Shown here: one piece after another, positions 1 to 5,210 of the stretch
Position numbering within the stretch: position 1 is the first letter of the stretch
How the letters are laid out: each line of letters begins with the position of its first letter
DNA from: Kiritimatiellaceae bacterium
GTDB taxonomy: Bacteria > Verrucomicrobiota > Kiritimatiellia > Kiritimatiellales > Pontiellaceae
DNA length: 6,523 nucleotides
Assembly (NCBI GenBank): GCA_002691095.1
Contig: NZGU01000013.1
Location: forward strand, 14,751-21,273
Direction: 5' to 3'
Translations under genes and position numbers: made by a program
The notes under the pieces: generated by a model
What the model saw: only the letters and a program-made list of their open reading frames with translations
Told to the model about the DNA's origin: nothing
Database searches by the model: none

Positions 1-546
1 CGACTCCCTTTTCAACATCACCACCCGTGTTTTACCATACGCCTTATCCCGCATCACTTTCCAATCGGCAGGAATTTCCACCGACTGTACCCCCCGCATC
101 TCGTAAACCAACCAGCCACTCTCCGCCAGAATACCCGACCGCACCACCCCCGCCAATGTCTGCGAAAACGCCTCCGGCAAATCATACGGAGGATCAGCAA
201 AAATCAAATCATAACAACCAAACGCACCCGGAAGCCACCGCAACACATCCGCTCGAACAACCTCCACCGCACCCAATACCTCCATCCGTAAAGCCGCCAC
301 ACTCGCCTCCAACTGCGCCACCGCCGCCGACTGCTTCTCCACAAACCGAACATGCTCCGCCCCCCGGCTCCATGCCTCCAGCCCCAACGCACCCGATCCC
401 GCAAACAGGTCTAATACCCGCCACCCCTCACAGCTCCCTCCCAACGAAGAGAACAACGCCTCCCGTACCGACTCCATCGTCGGACGAACATCCCCCTTCG
501 GAACCTCAAACCGTCGGTTCCGCAACCAACCGCTCGTAATTCTCAT
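1..546 (-). CDS. rsmD: 16S rRNA (guanine(966)-N2)-methyltransferase RsmD, 3' end cut by window edge
   Basis: RsmD transfers a methyl group from S-adenosylmethionine to N2 of G966 of 16S rRNA during 30S assembly in the cytoplasm. The reverse strand is open from an ATG at 546 to base 1, giving 182 residues with no stop. The family signatures are in order: MRITSG at the N-terminus, RPTMESVREALF at 21-32, the SAM-binding motif VLDLFAGSGALGLEA at 44-58, the catalytic DPPY at 118-121, and KAYGKTRVVML near the C-terminus (168-178). Family members are about 180-200 residues long, so only a few residues and the stop should be missing. The start is well placed: the protein begins exactly where homologues begin, and GAGGTG lies 5 bases upstream of the ATG. 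It is divergent from proB. Codons are strongly G-ending (GCG, GTG, TTG, GGG), unlike the C-ending codons of proBA. Confidence 0.95.
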   Translation of the reverse strand, partial: MRITSGWLRNRRFEVPKGDVRPTMESVREALFSSLGGSCEGWRVLDLFAGSGALGLEAWSRGAEHVRFVEKQSAAVAQLEASVAALRMEVLGAVEVVRADVLRWLPGAFGCYDLIFADPPYDLPEAFSQTLAGVVRSGILAESGWLVYEMRGVQSVEIPADWKVMRDKAYGKTRVVMLKRES

Positions 547-577
547 GATTCCACCTCTCCCTTCAAACCAGCGCCTC

Positions 578-605
578 ATCATGAACCGTCACCCCACAAT
601 TTCAA
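578..605 (-). promoter_or_regulatory. Candidate sigma70-type promoter for rsmD
   Basis: On the minus strand, TTGAAA (600-605, five of six matches to the -35 consensus) is followed after 16 bases by CATGAT (578-583, four of six matches to the -10). Transcription would start about 25 bases before the rsmD ATG. The boxes were found by eye in a short intergenic region, so a chance match is possible. Confidence 0.25.
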
Positions 606-628
606 CCGTTTTCCACCGCTCGACATCC

Positions 629-645
629 CTCTCACAATGTGATAG
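629..645. promoter_or_regulatory. Imperfect dyad upstream of proB, possible operator
   Basis: The core TCACA-A-TGTGA (632-642) is a perfect 5-base dyad around a single central base. One mismatched pair outwards, CT (629-630) matches AG (644-645), giving 7 of 8 symmetric positions per arm. The one-base centre makes an RNA hairpin unlikely, so a dimeric DNA-binding protein is the more natural reading. It lies 15 bases before the proB start, where a repressor would block transcription. No protein is identified, and a dyad this short can arise by chance. Confidence 0.3.
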
Positions 646-660
646 CACCAACACACCATT

Positions 661-1755
661 ATGAAAAAAGAATCCGCTCATCGTGAAGCCCTGCAAAATG
701 CCAAACGCATTGTCGTGAAAGCAGGCAGCAAAGTCCTCGTCCAGCGCTCGGGAAAACCCGACCGCGCACGGATGCAGAAACTCGTCGACGAAATCGCCAC
801 GCTACACCAATCTGGTATCGAATCAGCCCTCGTCTCATCCGGTGCCGTCGGAGCCGGGCTGGAGGCCCTCAATAAAACAACCCGTCCCCGCGATATCGCC
901 GATCTACAGATGGCCGCCTCCATCGGACAGCTCCGTCTAATGGGCATCTATGGCGACCTCTTCGCCCGCAACCAATGCACCATCGGCCAGGTACTGCTCA
1001 CCCACGATGTCCTCAAAGACCGCGAACGCCACCTCAACGCCCGCAACACACTACTCCACCTCATCAGCAACCGCATTATTCCCATCATCAACGAAAACGA
1101 CACCATCTCAACCGAAGAGATTAAGTTTGGCGATAACGACGTCCTCGCCGCCCTCGTCGCCATCCTCGTGGATGCCGATGCACTCATCCTGCTCAGCACC
1201 ACCGACGGACTGCGCGCACCCGCCGCCAACGGCCGCACCCGCCGCGTCTCCCACATACACGAAATCGACGACACCATCCTCTCCCTCGTCGCCGACAAAC
1301 AAGACACCCTCTCCACCGGCGGTATGGCCTCCAAATTACAATCCGCCGAACTCGCCGCCAAAAACGGCATCCCTGTCGTTATTGCCAACGGCCGCAAAAC
1401 CGGCACCTTAACGCGCATCTTAAGCGGCAAGGACGAAGGCACCCTGCTCATTCCCCGCAACCGCACCCTCTCAAATCGCAAACGCTGGATTGCTTTTTTT
1501 AACCGCGTCGAAGGCAGCATCACCATTGATGCCGGCGCCGAAAAAGCACTCCACCAAGGCAAAAGCCTACTCCCCGTCGGCATCCTCTCCCACCAAGGCA
1601 ACTTCCGCACCGGCGCCATGGTAGAGATCATCAACCCCGACGGCACACCCATCGGGCGCGGGCTCATTGAAGCCGACAACCAATCGATTGAAACCTTTCG
1701 CGAACAATCAACACGACAACCCATTATTCATCGCGACAACCTCGTCATGTTATAA
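661..1755 (+). CDS. proB: Glutamate 5-kinase (ProB) with C-terminal PUA domain
   Basis: ProB phosphorylates glutamate with ATP to gamma-glutamyl phosphate, the first and usually proline-inhibited step of proline synthesis. The 364 residues contain a complete amino-acid kinase domain (about 13-266): VVKAGS (18-23, with the phosphate-binding Lys20), SSGAVGAG (59-66), INENDT (143-148), FGDND (156-160), and STGGMASK (218-225), whose Lys225 matches the conserved kinase lysine. A PUA domain follows (about 283-360), recognised by RKRW, then ITIDAGAEKAL and KSLLPVGI, and the protein ends in a typical HRDNL tail. Length matches two-domain family members such as the 367-residue E. coli enzyme. ATG 661 is the first start after an in-frame TAG at 643, so no longer form exists. 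No Shine-Dalgarno sequence precedes it, which is unusual next to the other genes here. proA follows after 14 bases. Confidence 0.97.
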   Translation: MKKESAHREALQNAKRIVVKAGSKVLVQRSGKPDRARMQKLVDEIATLHQSGIESALVSSGAVGAGLEALNKTTRPRDIADLQMAASIGQLRLMGIYGDLFARNQCTIGQVLLTHDVLKDRERHLNARNTLLHLISNRIIPIINENDTISTEEIKFGDNDVLAALVAILVDADALILLSTTDGLRAPAANGRTRRVSHIHEIDDTILSLVADKQDTLSTGGMASKLQSAELAAKNGIPVVIANGRKTGTLTRILSGKDEGTLLIPRNRTLSNRKRWIAFFNRVEGSITIDAGAEKALHQGKSLLPVGILSHQGNFRTGAMVEIINPDGTPIGRGLIEADNQSIETFREQSTRQPIIHRDNLVML

Positions 1756-1769
1756 CCGGAGAAAAACAG

Positions 1770-3047
1770 ATGAACACACAAGAACAAATGGCGCATATTG
1801 GACAAGCCGCCAAACAGGCAAGCCGCCAGCTCGCACGCCTATCCGCCCGCAAAAAAAATAGTATTCTCGAAGCGATGGCCGAAGCACTGGAAGCACACCG
1901 CACCCCCATCCAGACCGCGAACGCCAAAGACCTTCAAGCGGGCAGAGAAGCCGGACTCTCCTCCGCCATGCTCGACCGGCTCGAACTCAACGATGCCCGC
2001 ATCGACAGCATGATCAAAGGCCTCCACGACGTCGCAGTTCTCAACGACCCTGTCGGCGATGAAATCGCCGCGTGGAACCGGCCCAACGGCCTCCACATCA
2101 GCAAAGTACGCGCCCCCATCGGCGTCATCGGCATCATCTTCGAGTCTCGTCCCAACGTCACCTGCGATGCCGCAGCCCTCTGCTTCAAGACCTCCAACGC
2201 CGTCATCCTTCGCGGCGGCAAAGAAGCCATTCACTCCAACCTTGCCATTGCCAACGCACTACAAGAGGGCGGCGAAGCCAAAGGCCTTCCCCCCAACGCC
2301 ATCCAGCTTGTTCCCATCACCGACCGCGAAGCGGTTCGAGAACTCTGCCGCATGACCGACTATCTCGACCTTATTATCCCCCGCGGCGGCGAAGGGCTCA
2401 TCAACGCCGTCGCCGAAATGGCACTTGTACCCGTTATTAAACACTACAAAGGCATCTGCCATACCTACATCGATGCCACCGCCAAACTCGACATGGCATG
2501 GGCCATCGCCGAAAATGCTAAGTGCCAACGCCCCGGTGTCTGCAACGCCATGGAAACACTGCTGGTTCACCAAGCGATTGCCGATGACTTTCTACCCACC
2601 ATGGGCGAACGCCTACAGGCCGCCGGCGTCACCATCCGTGGCGACGAAACCACACGCACCCATATTCCATCTGCCCAAGCTGCCACCGAAGAGGACTGGT
2701 TCACGGAGTATCTCGACCTCACGCTCGCCATTCGAGTTGTCAACGACACCGAAGCCGCCATTGACCACATCAACCACTACGGTTCCGGACACTCCGACGC
2801 CATCGTCACGCAAGACACAGAAAGTGAAAAACAATTTCTAGCCGAAGTCGATTCCAGCTCTGTCTACGTCAATGCCTCTACTCGTTTCACCGACGGCGCC
2901 GAGTTCGGTATGGGAGCGGAAATAGGCATTAGCACCGACAAGTTGCACGCCCGTGGGCCGATGGGACTCGAAGAGTTAACCACCTATAAATTCATCATCG
3001 AAGGCACCGGTCAGATCCGCCCCTCACTCAAACATAAAAAAAGCTAA
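1770..3047 (+). CDS. proA: Glutamate-5-semialdehyde dehydrogenase / gamma-glutamyl phosphate reductase (ProA)
   Basis: ProA reduces gamma-glutamyl phosphate with NADPH to glutamate-5-semialdehyde, which cyclises to pyrroline-5-carboxylate, the substrate of ProC (not in this window). The 425 residues span the whole aldehyde-dehydrogenase-like fold. Landmarks are IFESRPNVT (123-131), ILRGGKEA (146-153), IPRGGEGL (203-210), and the active-site segment QRPGVCNAMETLLVH (253-267) with catalytic Cys258. The C-terminal half has HYGSGHSDAIVT (336-347) and EIGISTDKLHARGPMGLEEL (384-403). All catalytic landmarks are intact and length is normal for the family. The start has GGAG 8 bases upstream, and the 14-base gap after proB supports one proBA mRNA. 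ProB and ProA act in sequence on a labile intermediate, which fits tight co-expression. Codons are strongly C-ending. Confidence 0.98.
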   Translation: MNTQEQMAHIGQAAKQASRQLARLSARKKNSILEAMAEALEAHRTPIQTANAKDLQAGREAGLSSAMLDRLELNDARIDSMIKGLHDVAVLNDPVGDEIAAWNRPNGLHISKVRAPIGVIGIIFESRPNVTCDAAALCFKTSNAVILRGGKEAIHSNLAIANALQEGGEAKGLPPNAIQLVPITDREAVRELCRMTDYLDLIIPRGGEGLINAVAEMALVPVIKHYKGICHTYIDATAKLDMAWAIAENAKCQRPGVCNAMETLLVHQAIADDFLPTMGERLQAAGVTIRGDETTRTHIPSAQAATEEDWFTEYLDLTLAIRVVNDTEAAIDHINHYGSGHSDAIVTQDTESEKQFLAEVDSSSVYVNASTRFTDGAEFGMGAEIGISTDKLHARGPMGLEELTTYKFIIEGTGQIRPSLKHKKS

Positions 3048-3054
3048 TTTCCAC

Positions 3055-3082
3055 TTGCGCCAACCCCACAATTCAATACTAT
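3055..3082 (+). promoter_or_regulatory. Possible promoter for tRNA-Asp
   Basis: TTGCGC (3055-3060, three of six matches to -35) is followed after 16 bases by TACTAT (3077-3082, four of six to -10). The mature tRNA begins 16 bases after the -10 box, so a short 5' leader would be removed by RNase P. The match is modest. The tRNA may instead, or also, be read from the proBA transcript, because no terminator separates it from proA. Confidence 0.3.
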
Positions 3083-3098
3083 TTCGCTTCCCTTTTGC

Positions 3099-3175
3099 GG
3101 GGATGTAGCTCAATTGGTTAGAGCGCCAGCCTGTCACGCTGGAGGTTGCGGGTTCGAGTCCCGTCATCCTCGCCA
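3099..3175 (+). tRNA. tRNA-Asp (anticodon GTC), CCA encoded
   Basis: The 77 bases fold into a full cloverleaf. The acceptor GGGGATG pairs with CATCCTC (one G-U pair), and T8-A9 leads into a D arm opening with GCTC and containing the GGTTAGAGC end. The anticodon stem CCAGC/GCTGG closes a CTGTCAC loop with anticodon GTC at 3133-3135. The T stem GCGGG/CCCGT closes TTCGAGT. The discriminator is G (3172), a known aspartate identity element, and CCA is encoded (3173-3175). It decodes GAC and, with G34 (normally modified to queuosine), GAT. It lies 51 bases after proA and just before a terminator. Confidence 0.97.
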
Positions 3176-3181
3176 TGCATT

Positions 3182-3213
3182 AAAAAAAAGACCTCCTGTA
3201 GAGGTCTTTTTTT
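3182..3213. terminator. Two-way intrinsic terminator between tRNA-Asp and ilvC
   Basis: The stem GACCTC (3190-3195) / GAGGTC (3201-3206) encloses a five-base loop, CTGTA. It is flanked by A8 on the left (3182-3189) and T7 on the right (3207-3213), so either strand yields a hairpin followed by a U-run; the A and T runs can also extend the stem. It begins 7 bases after the tRNA CCA and ends 19 bases beyond the ilvC stop, so it can end the proBA/tRNA transcript and the convergent ilvC transcript alike. Confidence 0.9.
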
Positions 3214-3231
3214 GTGCCCATATATCTTTAT

Positions 3232-4704
3232 TTACAAAGCTTTCATTCCATCCATAGCAGCCCGCAGCTGCTCACCGATAATCTCTACTTCATGATACCG
3301 AATAGCCGCATTTACATCAACCAACGTAATGTTATCGACACCCAGATCCTTCAAAGAGAGTCCTTTGCCGATCACATCCGTATCCACACCGCTCATGAAC
3401 GCTTCGAGCAATGGAACACATGCATGGGCAAAAAGGTAACAACCATACTCAGCCGTATCAGAAATAATCCGGTTCATCTCGAACAATTTTTTCCGTGCAA
3501 TCGTATTGGCAATCAACGGTGTCTCGTGCAGAGACTCATAATACGCTGACTCCGGCTTGATGCCGACTTCGACCATGCACTCGTATGCCAGCTCAACGCC
3601 TGCCTTCACCATAGCCACCATCAGGATACCCTGATCAAAGTACGCCTGTTCGGCAATCTCATCTTCTGTATTCGGCGTCTTCTCAAACGCCGTCTCACCT
3701 GTTGCTGCGCGCCAGCCCAGCAAGTTAGCATCATCATTTGCCCAATCTTCCATCATCGTGCTGGAAAAATGGCCCGTAATAATATCATTCATATGCTTCT
3801 CGAACAGCGGCCGCATGATGCCCTTCAACTGCTCTGAGAGTTCGAACGCCTTCAACTTAGCCGGATTAGAGAGGCGATCCATCATATTCGTTATGCCACC
3901 CTGCTTCAGCGCTTCCGTGATGACCTCCCAGCCATACTGAATAAATTTTGAGGCATAGTTCGCATCAATTCCTTGCGCCACCATCTTATCAAAGCAGAGT
4001 AGTGATCCCGCCTGTAGCATCCCACACAGAATCGTCTGCTCGCCCATCAAGTCAGACTTAACTTCGGCAACGAATGATGATTCAAGCACGCCTGCGCGAT
4101 GCCCACCCTGCGCCACACATAGCGCCTTTGCTATCTCTAGTCCATTACCCTTCGGATCGTTCTCGCGGTGACACGCAATCAGCGTCGGCACGCCAAAACC
4201 CCGCTTGTACTCCTCACGAACTTCCGAGCCCGGCGATTTTGGCGCCACCATAATAACCGTTAAATCCTCCCGAATACGCATCCCCTCTTCCACAATATTG
4301 AAACCATGCGCATAGGAGAACACCGCACCTTCTTTCATGTGCGGGATTACTGTTTCAACCACTTTAGTGTGCTGCTTATCCGGCGTCAGGTTCATAACAA
4401 TGTCAGCTGTGGGAAGCATCTGCTCATAAGAGCCAACCGCAAAGCCATTCTCACTCGCATTCAAGAAAGACTGGCGCTTCTCTGCGATGGCTGCATCTCG
4501 TAATGCATACGCCACATCCAATCCACTATCGCGCATATTCAGGCCCTGATTAAGACCCTGCGCTCCACAACCGACAATTACAATCTTCAAGCCTTCTGCC
4601 GCAGCAACACCGCCCGCAAATTCCGATGCATCCATGAAGCGGCATGTGCCTAACTCTTCCAGCTGCAACCGCATCGGCAATGAATTAAAATAGTTTGCTC
4701 CCAT
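3232..4704 (-). CDS. ilvC: Ketol-acid reductoisomerase, class II (long form), NADPH-dependent
   Basis: IlvC isomerises and reduces 2-acetolactate and 2-aceto-2-hydroxybutyrate, with Mg2+ and NADPH, in the second common step of valine, leucine and isoleucine synthesis. The 490 residues match the long E. coli-type enzyme (491) almost throughout with a one-residue offset. Visible are the Rossmann loop GCGAQG (45-50) and Arg69, Arg77 and Ser79, matching the NADPH phosphate-binding Arg68, Arg76 and Ser78. The catalytic His133, Lys156, Asp218, Glu222, Glu390, Glu394 and Ser415 are all present. Both C-terminal knotted domains are there, as expected for class II. ATG 4704 is preferred over an in-frame ATG at 4809: homologues start at this ANYFN segment, GGGAG sits just upstream, and the 35-residue extension would begin inside the glnK terminator. 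It stands alone, without ilvB, ilvN or ilvD beside it. Confidence 0.97.
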   Translation of the reverse strand: MGANYFNSLPMRLQLEELGTCRFMDASEFAGGVAAAEGLKIVIVGCGAQGLNQGLNMRDSGLDVAYALRDAAIAEKRQSFLNASENGFAVGSYEQMLPTADIVMNLTPDKQHTKVVETVIPHMKEGAVFSYAHGFNIVEEGMRIREDLTVIMVAPKSPGSEVREEYKRGFGVPTLIACHRENDPKGNGLEIAKALCVAQGGHRAGVLESSFVAEVKSDLMGEQTILCGMLQAGSLLCFDKMVAQGIDANYASKFIQYGWEVITEALKQGGITNMMDRLSNPAKLKAFELSEQLKGIMRPLFEKHMNDIITGHFSSTMMEDWANDDANLLGWRAATGETAFEKTPNTEDEIAEQAYFDQGILMVAMVKAGVELAYECMVEVGIKPESAYYESLHETPLIANTIARKKLFEMNRIISDTAEYGCYLFAHACVPLLEAFMSGVDTDVIGKGLSLKDLGVDNITLVDVNAAIRYHEVEIIGEQLRAAMDGMKAL

Positions 4705-4715
4705 AGTCTTCTCCC
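4705..4715 (-). promoter_or_regulatory. Ribosome binding site that fixes the ilvC start
   Basis: Read on the minus strand, GGGAGAAGACT directly precedes ATG 4704. GGGAG (4711-4715) is 6 bases from the start codon. The alternative upstream ATG at 4809 lies in the hairpin of the preceding terminator, so this site decides the start. Confidence 0.8.
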
Positions 4716-4750
4716 TCAACGTTTTCAAAAGATGAAACCTACTTGAATGC

Positions 4751-4781
4751 CCTTCCCTCGTAAACCGATTTAACGGGAAAA
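4751..4781 (-). promoter_or_regulatory. Interrupted inverted repeat in the ilvC upstream region
   Basis: On the minus strand, TTTTCCC (4781-4775) can pair with GGGAAGG (4757-4751): five Watson-Crick pairs plus two T-G pairs. Inside are the near-symmetric arms GTTAAA and GTTTAC around TCG. It lies 46 bases before the ilvC start. It could be an operator or a leader hairpin. No U-run follows it, no leader peptide rich in Ile, Leu or Val is evident, and I find no convincing promoter boxes in this region, so its role is open and it may be chance. Confidence 0.25.
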
Positions 4782-4790
4782 GAATAACCC

Positions 4791-4826
4791 AAAAAAGAAG
4801 CCCGGCCACCTTTCGATGACCGAGCT
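4791..4826 (-). terminator. Intrinsic terminator of the amt-glnK operon
   Basis: On the minus strand, AGCTCGGTCATC pairs with GGTGGCCGGGCT over 12 consecutive pairs closed by a GAAA tetraloop (4799-4826). TC and six T follow (4798-4791). Three of the pairs are T-G, which in the opposite transcript become C-A mismatches, so the hairpin is much better formed in minus-strand RNA. It begins 24 bases after the glnK stop and separates amt-glnK from ilvC. Confidence 0.9.
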
Positions 4827-4849
4827 CCAGGAGGAGAGAAAATTATTTC

Positions 4850-5191
4850 TTACCCTACCGCCTCCTCACCGGTCTCACCGGTTCGGATTCGGATGCACTC
4901 ACCCAGATCCATCACGAAGATTTTTCCATCGCCGATGTTTCCCGTACGAGCACCCGTTGTGATGGCATCCGTCACTTTCGGGACATACTCATCATTCACG
5001 GCAATCTCAATCCGCAGTTTTTTCAACAGATTCACTTCAAGATCCGCCCCGCGATAATTTTCTTGGTAGCCTTTTTGCTGACCGCATCCCATCGCATTGG
5101 TGATCGACATTTTGAAGATCTCGTTTTCATAGAGCGCCTGTTTTACTTCCGGTAGCGCTTCCGGCTGAATATATGCAATTATTAGTTTCAT
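4850..5191 (-). CDS. glnK: PII family nitrogen regulatory protein (GlnK-type) lacking the Tyr51 uridylylation site
   Basis: PII proteins are cytosolic trimers that sense ATP/ADP and 2-oxoglutarate; GlnK-type members plug Amt channels through the T-loop. The 113 residues align with E. coli GlnB (112) without gaps through position 105. Conserved are Gly35, Gly37, Gln39 and Lys40 at the T-loop base, Tyr46-Arg47-Gly48-Ala49, Lys58 (2-oxoglutarate contact), TG at 83-84, IGDGKIFV (86-93) with Lys90, and Arg101 and Arg103 (ATP contacts). Position 51, the UMP-accepting tyrosine in E. coli, is Leu (GADLEV, 48-53). Arg38 is Gln and Lys85 is Asn. Nucleotide and 2-oxoglutarate sensing therefore looks intact, but E. 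coli-style GlnD modification at Tyr51 is impossible. AAGGAG lies 9 bases before the ATG and the amt stop is 19 bases upstream, so the two form an operon. Assignment to GlnK rather than GlnB rests on the amt linkage. Confidence 0.93.
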   Translation of the reverse strand: MKLIIAYIQPEALPEVKQALYENEIFKMSITNAMGCGQQKGYQENYRGADLEVNLLKKLRIEIAVNDEYVPKVTDAITTGARTGNIGDGKIFVMDLGECIRIRTGETGEEAVG

Positions 5192-5210
5192 GCTATGTTA
5201 CTCCTTCCGG

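Noticed and set aside
27..539. Plus-strand open frame of 170 codons, very rich in Pro, Thr and Ser
   Set aside because: It lies opposite rsmD, which has clear family motifs. The Pro/Thr content simply mirrors the C-rich plus strand.
632..642. Resemblance of the proB dyad to a CRP site
   Set aside because: CRP sites have TGTGA then six bases then TCACA. Here the half-sites are in the opposite order with a one-base centre, so it is not a CRP site.
948..1724. Minus-strand open frame of 258 codons inside proB
   Set aside because: It is the antisense of a fully conserved proB, has no recognisable domain, and long antisense frames are expected from the skewed GC-rich codon use.
1851..1858. A8 run near the start of proA (and T7 at 1494-1500 in proB) as possible slippage or frameshift sites
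   Set aside because: The reading frames continue unbroken with family-consistent residues on both sides, so there is no sign of a frameshift; the runs encode Lys/Asn and Phe.
1839..2440. Several overlapping open frames in other frames of proA
   Set aside because: They are low-complexity shadows (Arg/His-rich or Asp/Gly-rich) of an intact ProA frame, with no ribosome binding site or domain evidence.
3099..3175. tRNA-Asp as an integration site for a mobile element
   Set aside because: No integrase gene or direct repeat of the tRNA 3' end is visible in the window; normal housekeeping genes flank it.
4705..4809. 35-residue N-terminal extension of IlvC from an ATG at 4809
   Set aside because: It would start within the glnK terminator hairpin, lacks similarity to IlvC N-termini, and ATG 4704 has a good ribosome binding site.
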